The notes under the pieces are model-generated. The model saw only the letters and a list, made by a program, of their open reading frames with translations, was not told the origin of the DNA and ran no database searches. Shown here piece by piece: positions 30,817 through 39,014 of a DNA stretch of 64,000 nucleotides (positions are counted from its first letter, which is position 1; every line of letters begins with the position of its first letter). Location: contig CAZKQW010000006.1 of the NCBI GenBank assembly GCA_964555055.1, forward strand, positions 1 to 64,000, written 5' to 3'. The stretch comes from GCA-016699445 sp964555055 (lineage in GTDB: Bacteria; UBA10199; JACPAL01; GCA-016699445). A program made the position numbers and the translations under genes.

Positions 30817-31896
30817 CTACTTTTTCCCTTCGTTTTTAACCGGACCTTTTTCCACAAAGTCCTTCTCGTAAATACTCACCACTGAGGTCAGCATGGCCAT
30901 AAACATGGGACCTAGAAACAAACCAATCGCACCGAAGACCGCCATGCCGCCGAAGACACTGAGAAAAAGGAACATCGGGTGAAGATTCTTTTGACGCATC
31001 AAGAGGGGTTTTAAGACGTTGTCGACCGAGCCGATGATGACGATTCCATAAACTAAGAGACCCAGAGCATGAGAGGATTCCCCCTTAAGGAATAGACCGA
31101 TCACCAAAGGAACGAAAACGCCTCCCGTGCCGATCAGGGGTATGAAGGACATCAGAAACGTCAGGATCCCCCATACCAAGAAGCCTTCAATTCCTAAAAA
31201 GTAAAATCCCAACGTCGAAAAAGTCGCCTGGACGATGCTTGTAAGGAAACTTCCGTAAAAGATCGCTTGGATAGTTACTTTAATTTCCTTCGCCAAAGCT
31301 CGCTCGTACTTGTCCTTCACGGGAGTCAATCGGATGAACGTGTTGAAGAATTCCTGACCATCCCGAAAGAGATAGAACATCGCGATGACCATAATGGAAA
31401 CATGGACGAAGAAGTTCGCCGTCGTCATGATGACGCGCGGCGAGTATTGAGCCAATGTTTGGGCCAGTTGCGAAAGACCGTTCCTTAGAATCGGCATCAG
31501 GTCTACGTTGTAGCCTACCTTATCCTTGATGGCCGTCCCCCAATAAGGGATTTTATCCTGAATCTTATGCAATAAATCCGATAAGGACATCGGACCTTGG
31601 AAAGCTTCCGGTGCGGTCAACAAGGCCGTTAATTGCGTCGTCACCAACGTCAAAATACTGGCGACGGGCAGTATCAGGAGGAGGACAACGGATAAAACCG
31701 ACAGGAAGGACGCGAGATTTTCCCGCCCACGCGTCCATTTCAGATATTTTTCGTGAAGGGGGAAGAAGAGGACGGTGAAAACCATACTGAAGATCACCGC
31801 CGCTAGAAAGGGATAGAGGATATAAAAGCCGATTAACAGGAGCAAGCTCAAGAGGAAGAGAAAAGCATATTTTTCCGTCGCATGGGAATGACTCAT
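30817..31896 (-). CDS. AI-2E/PerM-family transporter
   Basis: A 359-residue inner-membrane protein with about eight helices. The first helices (FLFLLSLLLLIGFYILYPFLAAVIFSMVFTVLFFPLHEKYLKW) and later FYFLGIEGFLVWGILTFLMSFIPLIGTGGVFVPLVIGLFL and VDNVLKPLLM match the AI-2E transporter family (PF01594), including the conserved P-x-(I/V)-G and D-N-x-(L/V)-(K/R)-P. Some members export autoinducer-2; others are Na+/H+ antiporters, so the substrate is open. AAAGGA precedes the ATG at 31896. Confidence 0.88.
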   Translation of the reverse strand: MSHSHATEKYAFLFLLSLLLLIGFYILYPFLAAVIFSMVFTVLFFPLHEKYLKWTRGRENLASFLSVLSVVLLLILPVASILTLVTTQLTALLTAPEAFQGPMSLSDLLHKIQDKIPYWGTAIKDKVGYNVDLMPILRNGLSQLAQTLAQYSPRVIMTTANFFVHVSIMVIAMFYLFRDGQEFFNTFIRLTPVKDKYERALAKEIKVTIQAIFYGSFLTSIVQATFSTLGFYFLGIEGFLVWGILTFLMSFIPLIGTGGVFVPLVIGLFLKGESSHALGLLVYGIVIIGSVDNVLKPLLMRQKNLHPMFLFLSVFGGMAVFGAIGLFLGPMFMAMLTSVVSIYEKDFVEKGPVKNEGKK

Positions 31897-32072
31897 TGAT
31901 TTTTACCGTCCTTTAGGAAGATCCCATTAACAAAGATCGTCTGCACTGCCCACTCTTTTCGCGTATCTCGGGAAAAGTTCCACTGGTATTTTTCCCCACC
32001 CTAAAACCGGAAGACGCCCGATTGCCGCTTCCTCTACCCGGAACGTAAGGGGTGACATAATCAGGAGGTCAC

Positions 32073-32243
32073 ATGCCGGGCAAAAACCACCTCAGAGGCG
32101 TTGGAAGCAAAGAGCAAAGGCAATATAAGCACATTCTAGATTCGGCCCGAAAAGAAGGCCGTTACGGAAAACGGGCCAAAGAAGTCGCCGCGAGGACCGT
32201 GATGAAGCAGCACGGCCAAAAAAGACACGCGACAGGTGAATGA
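32073..32243 (+). CDS. Small plasmid-stabilisation-like protein, 56 aa
   Basis: ATG 32073 (CAGGAGG, 5 nt before) encodes MPGKNHLRGVGSKEQRQYKH, ILDSARKEGRYGKRAKEVAA and RTVMKQHG. The pattern (S/N)-x-L-(R)-G-V-x-x-K-x-Q-R-x-Y-(E/K)-H-I...A-x-E-(V/I)-A-A-R-T-V matches small basic proteins often annotated as plasmid stabilisation proteins, usually chromosomal and stress-linked. A 3-nt gap separates it from the FAD/Rieske gene. Function is unknown; high basic charge suggests nucleic-acid contact. Confidence 0.6.
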   Translation: MPGKNHLRGVGSKEQRQYKHILDSARKEGRYGKRAKEVAARTVMKQHGQKRHATGE

Positions 32244-32246
32244 TTT

Positions 32247-33866
32247 ATGAACCGCATGAAGAGCCGGGAAGATGCCGTAAAGATCGAAAGCCCCGCTACC
32301 AGCGTTTCGCCTTGGGTAGCTTCAAAGTCGGATTTTCATTTTCCGCGTCTTTCGCCGATCGTCGAAAACCTTCATGCGGACGTCGGCATTGTCGGAGCCG
32401 GTATTGCGGGGTTGACCACAGCCTACCTACTAGCGCTCGAAGGTAAATCGGTCGTCATCCTGGAAGACGGAATGGAACCCGGGACGATTGGAGTCGGTGA
32501 GACTTCACGGACGACGGCCCATTTGACGTGCGTCTTCGATGAAAGCTTCGAAACATTGGAAAAATGGCATGGCGAGGAAGGAGCCCGTTTAGCGGTGGAG
32601 AGCCACCGGGATGCTATCGATATTATCGAATCTATCATAAAAAACGAAAAAATCGACTGCGACTTCGAGCGCGTAGACGCGTTTCTTTTTTCCGAACCGA
32701 CGACCGATCGCCAACCTTCCGATTTCATGGAACGCGAATACGCGGCGGCACTGAGATTAGGGGTTAAAACCATCCAGCTCTCCGAAGTCCCCGCGGGATT
32801 TACGACCGGCCCGTGCCTTAAGTTTCCCGATCAAGCCCAATTTTCTCCTTTAAAATACTTACATGGCTTATCCCTTGCCTTTTTGAAGAGCGGGGGCCGG
32901 ATTTTCCGGGCGCACGTCGAAAAAGTCGAGGGAGGAACGCCAGCCTTTATCCATACGCGCGAAGGTTTCACGACGACCGTCGGTGCCGTCGTCGTAGCCA
33001 CGAACACACCCGTCAACGATCGCTTCGTGATGCACACTAAGCAAGCCGCCTACCGCACATACGCCATAGGAATACACGCTCCGAAAAACGCGATTCCCAG
33101 AGCCCTGTATTGGGATACCGAAGATCCCTATCATTATATACGCTTGCAGGCTTATTCCCCCACACACGATCTCTTTATTCTAGGGGGCGAAGATCATAAG
33201 ACAGGGCAACCGCCAACGGGCGTTGATCCCTACTTAAAACTGGAAACATGGGCCCGTTCCCGATTCCCATTTCTTGATCCCTCCGTAGCTTTCCGATGGT
33301 CTGGTCAGGTGATGGAACCCATAGATGGGTTGGCGTTCATCGGGCATAATCCTTGGGACGAATCGAATATTTACATCGCCACGGGAGACGCCGGGCAAGG
33401 AATGACGCACGGGACGATAGCGGGCAAACTCATATCCGATCTCATTTGGGGTCGTGAGAATCCGTGGGAGAAAGTCTATAAGCCGTCCCGCAAAACTTTA
33501 GGAGCGGCCTGGAGATTCACGCAGGAAAATACCAACGTAATCATCCAATACACGGATTGGTTTCGTGGAAAACATCCCGCATCCACGGTCGAAGAGATCC
33601 CACAGGCAAGCGGAGGCGTGATCGAGCATTGCCTCAAGAAAACCGCCGTTTACCGGGACTCCAAGGGAAACCTCACCTACCTCTCAGCCGTTTGCCCCCA
33701 TCTCGGCGGCATTGTCACCTGGAACGCCCGAGAAAAAACGTGGGACTGCCCTTGCCATGGTTCGCGATTCGACGCCTACGGAAAAGTGATGAACGGACCC
33801 GCCATCGGCGACCTCGCTATCCTACCTGAATTTAAGAACACCATTCCTCGAGAAAAGAGCGGATAA
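32247..33866 (+). CDS. FAD-dependent oxidoreductase with C-terminal Rieske domain
   Basis: 539 residues. The N-terminal DAO-type FAD domain starts with ADVGIVGAGIAGLTTAYLLALEGKSVVILE (GxGxxG dinucleotide site) and RTTAHLTCVFDESF. Mid-sequence has VVVATNTP and FIGHNPWDESNIYIATGDAGQGMTHG. The C-terminal domain has CPHLGG and CPCHGSRFD, the two CxH / CxxH pairs of a Rieske 2Fe-2S cluster. Such fusions are found in soil and marine bacteria with glycine/D-amino-acid-oxidase-like modules; substrate is unknown. No ribosome site stronger than overlap with the preceding gene is visible. Cytoplasmic. Confidence 0.87.
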   Translation: MNRMKSREDAVKIESPATSVSPWVASKSDFHFPRLSPIVENLHADVGIVGAGIAGLTTAYLLALEGKSVVILEDGMEPGTIGVGETSRTTAHLTCVFDESFETLEKWHGEEGARLAVESHRDAIDIIESIIKNEKIDCDFERVDAFLFSEPTTDRQPSDFMEREYAAALRLGVKTIQLSEVPAGFTTGPCLKFPDQAQFSPLKYLHGLSLAFLKSGGRIFRAHVEKVEGGTPAFIHTREGFTTTVGAVVVATNTPVNDRFVMHTKQAAYRTYAIGIHAPKNAIPRALYWDTEDPYHYIRLQAYSPTHDLFILGGEDHKTGQPPTGVDPYLKLETWARSRFPFLDPSVAFRWSGQVMEPIDGLAFIGHNPWDESNIYIATGDAGQGMTHGTIAGKLISDLIWGRENPWEKVYKPSRKTLGAAWRFTQENTNVIIQYTDWFRGKHPASTVEEIPQASGGVIEHCLKKTAVYRDSKGNLTYLSAVCPHLGGIVTWNAREKTWDCPCHGSRFDAYGKVMNGPAIGDLAILPEFKNTIPREKSG

Positions 33867-33915
33867 CCCAGAGAGATATCCGAGAAAGATTTAAAAATAT
33901 GCTGAAGGAGATACT

Positions 33916-35025
33916 ATGAAAAAGACGAAGGTAAAAGTGCGTTACGCGGTTGTCGGATTGGGTTATATCTCCCAGATCGCCGTACTCCCCGCCTTTAAGA
34001 ACGCTTCCCGCAATTCCGAACTCACCGCCCTCGTCTCGGACGATCCTGTGAAGCTCGAAAAGCTCGGCCGGAAATACAAGGTCAAGAATCTCTATTCGTA
34101 CGAAAACTACCGAGACTGTTTGAACAGCGGCCTCGTGGATGCAGTCTACATAGCACTGCCCAACAGTATGCACCGTGATTACACCGTTGAAGCCGCGGAG
34201 GCTCATGTCCATATACTTTGTGAAAAGCCGATGGCCGTCACCGCCGGAGAGTGCCGTGAGATGATCGAAGCGGCCGCAACGAATCGCGTGAAGCTCATGA
34301 TCGCCTATCGGCTGCACTTCGAAAAAGCGAATTCGAAGGCCGCGCGCATCGCGGGTTCCAAGTTAGGCGATTTGAAGTTCTTCGATTCCGCCTTCACGAT
34401 GCAAGTGAAGGACGACAACATCCGCCTCAAGAAACGCTTGGGCGGCGGTCCCCTCTACGACATCGGCATCTACTGCATTAATGCTGCCCGCGCCCTCTTC
34501 CGCGACGAACCGATCGAAGTCTTCGCAATGGCGGCGAATGGCGGCGACAAGCGTTTCACCGAGGTGGATGAAACGGTCACGGGAGTGCTCCGTTTCCCGG
34601 CGGAGAGATTGGCGACGTTCACTTGCAGCTTCGGAGCCGCCGACGTCTCCGTCTATGAAGTCGTGGGGACTCGTGGCAGCCTGAAATTGGATCCCGCCTA
34701 CGAGATCGCGCAGCCCCTCACCCATCACTTGAAGATAAAAGGAAAAGCCTCAAAAGAGACTTTCGCGAAGCGGGATCAATTTGCGCCGGAACTTTTGTAT
34801 TTTTCCGATTGCATCCTTCAGGACAAGGATCCGGAACCTTCGGGACTCGAGGGATTGGCGGATGTCCGCATCATCGAAGCCCTATTAGAATCGGCGGAAA
34901 GGGGAATGACGGTCCGATTGGATCAAAGTGGTTTAGGCGTGAAACCCGAGTTGCCTCCGGACCATAGAAGCCCACCCGTCAAAAAAGAGTCTCTCCTCCA
35001 TGCGCAAGAACCTTCCGCGGAATAG
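33916..35025 (+). CDS. Gfo/Idh/MocA-family oxidoreductase
   Basis: 369 residues, beginning VRYAVVGLGYISQIAVLPAF (NAD(P)-binding GxGxxx) with DAVYIALPNSMHRDYTVEAAEAHVHILCEKPMAVTAGE, the E-K-P signature of the family, and a C-terminal GFO_IDH_MocA_C sheet (GGGPLYDIGIYCINAARALF). These enzymes oxidise or reduce sugars or cyclitols with NAD(P). GAAGGAG precedes the ATG at 33916. It follows the Rieske gene by 50 bp and converges with the kinase gene; the sugar is unknown. It resembles glucose-fructose oxidoreductase-like proteins but lacks a twin-arginine signal. Confidence 0.88.
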   Translation: MKKTKVKVRYAVVGLGYISQIAVLPAFKNASRNSELTALVSDDPVKLEKLGRKYKVKNLYSYENYRDCLNSGLVDAVYIALPNSMHRDYTVEAAEAHVHILCEKPMAVTAGECREMIEAAATNRVKLMIAYRLHFEKANSKAARIAGSKLGDLKFFDSAFTMQVKDDNIRLKKRLGGGPLYDIGIYCINAARALFRDEPIEVFAMAANGGDKRFTEVDETVTGVLRFPAERLATFTCSFGAADVSVYEVVGTRGSLKLDPAYEIAQPLTHHLKIKGKASKETFAKRDQFAPELLYFSDCILQDKDPEPSGLEGLADVRIIEALLESAERGMTVRLDQSGLGVKPELPPDHRSPPVKKESLLHAQEPSAE

Positions 35026-35027
35026 GA

Positions 35028-37664
35028 TCAGGCCGTACAGTGTAGGATGGTACGGATCAACTCCTCGGGATCTCCTGCTTTATTGAGCAAAGTGAAAGCG
35101 CCGGCCTTTTTCATCGCCTCCGAGACGTCATTTTCGTCTTGTACGGATAGGCCGATGATCTGAACTTCGGGAAAATCTTTCTTGATGAGGCGCGTGGCTT
35201 CGATGCCGTTCAATTGCGGCATATTGATGTCCATGATGATCACGTCCGGTTTGAAGAGAGAAGCTTTTTCAAAAGCCTCAAGGCCGTTCTCCGCTTCGGC
35301 GACGATTTTAAAGAGAGGCCTTTCCTTGAGAATATTCACCAAACCCTCTCGAATGATCTTATGATCGTCCGCCAAGAGAATCGTGACCGACTTATCGTTG
35401 GATTCAAAGCCCCTCGAACCTTCCTGTACTGAGGAGGAGGGGCTCGACACCTGTCCTGGCGTCACTTTTTTCGGATCCACGGGAAAAATAGGGACGGTGA
35501 TTTCGATCCGAGTTCCTTCGCCCAAGACGGAAACGATGTAAAACTTACCGTTCCACAATTTGAACCTTTCTCTTAAACTAAAGAGCCCCAATCCGCCTTC
35601 GTATTGGTTCGCGGCTTGTTCCAGTTTCGCCAGGTCAAAACCTACGCCCCTATCCTCGATGATCATATGCAGATTTTGACCGACGTACTGGAGACTAAAC
35701 GATGCGTGCTTCGTCTTCGCGTGTTTGACGATATTAAAGAGGACTTCCTTCACGGATTCGAAAACCATGATCTTCAAGGTGTCCGTCAAGGGATGGGGAA
35801 TTTCCTCGACATCCAAGTCGACGGTCAGGCCGTGTTCCTTTTGAAACTTACCCGCGAGCCACCGGAGGGCATCGATTAAGCCCCCCTCGTACAGGACGGG
35901 AGGGCGCAACTCAGCGCTTAAGGAACGAGCGGAACGAATGGCCTCCAACAAAAAGTCCTTCGTCTTATCCACACATTCCATGAGGTGTCCGATTTGGTTT
36001 TTCGAGACCCGTCTCGCGAGTTCCGCCAGCTGAAACTGGCTGGCGACGAGGATTTGCTGCAGGTGGTCGTGTAGGATCGAGGCGATGCGCTTGCGCTCCC
36101 GTTGTTCGGTCGTAACCAGCTGATCGGCAAGCGTGCGGAGGCGGTTCGACTGGTTCTCGAGCTGGATCGTCCTTTCTCGCACTCTTTCCTCTAAAGCATT
36201 ATTCATGCGCCGGATCGTCTCCTCCACGGCTTTACGGTCCGTGATGTCCAGGATCGATCCGATATAGCCCAAGAAACGGCCATCGTAACCTATCCAAGGT
36301 GCGGCAGCGTTAATCGTCCAATGGTAAAACCCGTGTTTGTCTTGGACGCGACATTCCAGTTGGAACGGTTCCCTCTTCGAGGGACTGGACATATGAGCTT
36401 CTTGGAAAACAACTTTGACTTTCAAAAGATCTTCGGGATGCAGGACGTCCATCCATCCTTGGCCTAAACTTTTTTCCGGATCCTGTCCGGTGAATTCGTA
36501 CCACGATCGGCTCAAGTACGTGCAGGACCCTTCCGCGTCAGTCATCCAGACCATGCCTGGAGCGTGATCGGCCATCGTGCGAAAGCGCTCTTCACTCTCC
36601 TTCAAGTCTTTTTGAGCCTTCGCAGCATCGAGTATGTCGGCGGCGTAGCTGGCGCACATATCGGCGAACCGCTTTTCCCGCTCCGTCGGAGAGCGCAACT
36701 CATCCAGGTAGACGGTCAGCGTTCCCAAAATTTCCCCCGCACGGTTCAGGATCGGCGTGCTATGCACCGTGCGTATGGGAACATCGCGCGCCAGGTCTCG
36801 GTAACACTCGAACCGATGGTCCACACCATCACCCATAAACACGACGCGCTTCCGATGCTTGAAGGCAGCTTCGCAAGCGGCGCCTTTCATGGAGGATTTG
36901 ACATAAGCAAGCTTTCGCAAGGACTCTTCATCGAAGCCGAAGCTGGCTCCCTGCGCCAGATATCGGCCCGTAGGATCGCAAAGCGACAGCAGTCCATAAG
37001 GAGCTCCGTGCAACTCGACGAGGGTTTCTAAAATGCCCTGAAGGTTCGTCTTAATGTCGATGTGACCGGCTAGATGGAGGGAGAGTTCATAGAGCCGGTT
37101 GAGTGCTGAGACTTCCACGCTCAAATCTTCTTTGATCTCCATCAGCTCTTCTTCCGACTTCTTGCGCGACGTGATATCGACCGTTGCACCCAGCATTCGA
37201 ATCGGGGCTCTTCTTTCCCTCAAAACCAAGGCACTGGTGAAGAGCCATATGATCTCACCGTCGGGGCGAATGGCTCGAAACTCGAACTCGTAAGGAGCGT
37301 CTTCCTCGAGGCTTTTTTGGATCGAATTAGAGACAAGCGATCGATCGTCAGGGTGGACCAAGGCCATAAAGCCTTCGACGCTGTATTGAAACTCTTCCTT
37401 TTTAAGACCGTGAAGCGCGTAGAGGGAGTCGGACCAGTAAACACTGTTCTCCCGAATATCCCAATCCCACACGCCTACTTTTCCGATGCGGGTCGCCAAT
37501 AAAAGCCGCTCTTCGCTTTTTCGCAGGGCTTGCGTGGCTTCTTGAAAAGAAAGAGGTTGTACGCCTTGAAGGGCATTGAAGACGGAGGCTTCGAAGAACA
37601 GGCCGCATCCCCCCGCTATTTGCACGTCGAATGAAAGAGAAGAAGCGTTCAGTAAAAGCATCAT
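35028..37664 (-). CDS. Hybrid PAS-GAF-PAS histidine kinase (HisKA_3) with C-terminal receiver domain
   Basis: 878 residues. Order: PAS (about 45-165), GAF-like domain (about 195-345, TLVELHGAPYGLLSL), PAS (about 360-480), coiled coil, HisKA_3 (RERKRIASILHDHLQQILVA, phospho-His in HDHLQQ), HATPase_c (DRGVGFDLAKL, GGLGLFSLRERF), then a receiver domain (about 755-878) with LADDHKIIREGL and VIIMDINMPQLNGIEAT. No HTH follows the receiver, so output goes to another protein. The DHK receiver resembles NarL-type regulators, so the kinase may act with the regulator at 25568. It is convergent with the Gfo gene. Confidence 0.85.
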   Translation of the reverse strand: MMLLLNASSLSFDVQIAGGCGLFFEASVFNALQGVQPLSFQEATQALRKSEERLLLATRIGKVGVWDWDIRENSVYWSDSLYALHGLKKEEFQYSVEGFMALVHPDDRSLVSNSIQKSLEEDAPYEFEFRAIRPDGEIIWLFTSALVLRERRAPIRMLGATVDITSRKKSEEELMEIKEDLSVEVSALNRLYELSLHLAGHIDIKTNLQGILETLVELHGAPYGLLSLCDPTGRYLAQGASFGFDEESLRKLAYVKSSMKGAACEAAFKHRKRVVFMGDGVDHRFECYRDLARDVPIRTVHSTPILNRAGEILGTLTVYLDELRSPTEREKRFADMCASYAADILDAAKAQKDLKESEERFRTMADHAPGMVWMTDAEGSCTYLSRSWYEFTGQDPEKSLGQGWMDVLHPEDLLKVKVVFQEAHMSSPSKREPFQLECRVQDKHGFYHWTINAAAPWIGYDGRFLGYIGSILDITDRKAVEETIRRMNNALEERVRERTIQLENQSNRLRTLADQLVTTEQRERKRIASILHDHLQQILVASQFQLAELARRVSKNQIGHLMECVDKTKDFLLEAIRSARSLSAELRPPVLYEGGLIDALRWLAGKFQKEHGLTVDLDVEEIPHPLTDTLKIMVFESVKEVLFNIVKHAKTKHASFSLQYVGQNLHMIIEDRGVGFDLAKLEQAANQYEGGLGLFSLRERFKLWNGKFYIVSVLGEGTRIEITVPIFPVDPKKVTPGQVSSPSSSVQEGSRGFESNDKSVTILLADDHKIIREGLVNILKERPLFKIVAEAENGLEAFEKASLFKPDVIIMDINMPQLNGIEATRLIKKDFPEVQIIGLSVQDENDVSEAMKKAGAFTLLNKAGDPEELIRTILHCTA

Positions 37665-37811
37665 TCCAGATTTAAGGAAAAAGGACTGCGAAGGCCAATA
37701 AATTTTGGGGATCCTTCGCAGGGAAATCCCCTACGCGCAAATCCTCCCCGCCCCGATGGAACTCCATGGCTTATTTCTTTAGATAGAAACCTCAAAAAAG
37801 GAGAATGAAGT

Positions 37812-38270
37812 ATGAAAAATACAGAATCGCTAGAACTCACGCATACGACGCCCGAAAAGAAAAGAAGCCTCCTTAAGAAGGGGGCGCTCGTCATCTCGGT
37901 TTTATCGACTTTATCGGTCGTAAGCTGCACTCAAGAACGTACCAAGACATCCGCGCAGTATCCCGCGGATAATACGGGACGCAATCTTCGAGACGCTAAC
38001 GGTGAGGCGACCGTGACCCCTGAAAACCAAAAAGAAAGCTCAGAGGATTTGAAGATCACTCAGAAGATCCGACAGGCGATCATGGCGGATGATTCGCTTT
38101 CCATGAACGCGAAAAACGTCAAGATCGTCTCCACGAACGGATCAGTCACTTTAAGGGGTCCCGTCAACGACGCCCGCGAACGTGACGTGATCGAAAATAA
38201 GGCCAAACAAATCGCCGGTGATTCCAAAGTCGATTGCCAGCTTGAAATCAAAAACCAACAAGGAGGATAA
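37812..38270 (+). CDS. BON-domain lipoprotein
   Basis: 152 residues with a lipoprotein signal (ALVISVLSTLSVVSC, lipobox VVSC near residue 40; the signal is preceded by a long polar N-region). The C-terminal BON domain (about 80-148, LKITQKIRQAIMADDSLSMNAKNVKIVSTNGSVTLRGPV) is a phospholipid/peptidoglycan-binding module found in OsmY. AAAGGAGAATG lies before the ATG. It is followed 1 bp later by the glycine-zipper protein. It belongs functionally to the stress genes at 26-31 kb. Confidence 0.85.
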   Translation: MKNTESLELTHTTPEKKRSLLKKGALVISVLSTLSVVSCTQERTKTSAQYPADNTGRNLRDANGEATVTPENQKESSEDLKITQKIRQAIMADDSLSMNAKNVKIVSTNGSVTLRGPVNDARERDVIENKAKQIAGDSKVDCQLEIKNQQGG

Positions 38271-38271
38271 T

Positions 38272-38823
38272 ATGTCGAAGAACATCTCATGCACCGTACC
38301 CGATACGCAAAAAGCGGAAACCATCCTAGGAGCCCTTCAGTCGAAAGGATTCTCGAATAGCCAAGTCTCGGTTCTTTTCCCGGAAATGGATACGACCAAG
38401 AAGTGGGTCCAAGAAAAACATACGAAGGCTCCTGAAGGTGCAGTCACGGGAGTCGGCACCGGAGGCGTCATTGGAGGTGTCCTCGGATGGCTCGTCGGTA
38501 TCGGGAGTATCGCCATTCCAGGCGTCGGACCCTTCATCGCGGCCGGACCCATCTTAGCGGCTTTAGGCGGAACCGCCATCGGAGCCGCCGTGGGCGGCTT
38601 AACCGGCACCCTCGTCGGCTTAGGGATTCCGGAATATGAAGCGAAGGAATACGAGAAGAAAATCAAAGAAGGAAAAATCCTGATTTCCGTCCATATCGAA
38701 AACGAGGATAAGGAAAGGCGAGAACAAGCTCGGGCCATTTTTAAAGAATACGGCGCCAGCGATATCTCAGAGGATCAGGAAGTCCACGTCGTTTCGGAAA
38801 CAGGCACGACAAAAGTCGCCTAA
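38272..38823 (+). CDS. Glycine-zipper general-stress-like protein (YflT/DUF3341-like)
   Basis: 183 residues from ATG 38272 (AGGAGG, 5 nt before); the longer frame from 38218 overlaps the BON gene. The N-terminal ~60 residues have an alpha/beta layout (TVPDTQKAETILGALQSKGFSNSQVSVLFPE), followed by a long Gly-zipper (GVGTGGVIGGVLGWLVGIGSIAIPGVGPFIAAGPILAALGGTAIGAAVGGLTGTLVGLGIP) that can insert into membranes, and a cytoplasmic tail with YEKKIKEGKILISVHIE. This resembles stress-induced YflT/GSP17M-like or DUF3341-related proteins; exact family is uncertain. Confidence 0.68.
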   Translation: MSKNISCTVPDTQKAETILGALQSKGFSNSQVSVLFPEMDTTKKWVQEKHTKAPEGAVTGVGTGGVIGGVLGWLVGIGSIAIPGVGPFIAAGPILAALGGTAIGAAVGGLTGTLVGLGIPEYEAKEYEKKIKEGKILISVHIENEDKERREQARAIFKEYGASDISEDQEVHVVSETGTTKVA

Positions 38824-38878
38824 GTTCCAAAACACGTATTTCATTAAGATCGATAGGGTATCCCCTTCGGAAACCCGG

Positions 38879-38937
38879 AAAGAGCCTGAGCCCCTTGGAA
38901 CTCAGTTCCTAAGGACGGTTTGGGCTCTTTCTTTTTC
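38879..38937 (+). terminator. Intrinsic terminator after the BON and glycine-zipper genes
   Basis: AAAGAGCC (38879-38886) pairs with GGCTCTTT (38923-38930), enclosing GGAACT-C-AGTTCC (an inner 6-bp hairpin), and a T-rich CTTTTT tail follows. It starts 55 bp after the stop at 38823. Confidence 0.65.
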
Positions 38938-39014
38938 GGGATCCAGTCAATTTCATCGTAAGACAAGTTTTTCTAGTCAGAAAAGTAGACTCGAGTTAGC
39001 CAGCGACTCGATCC

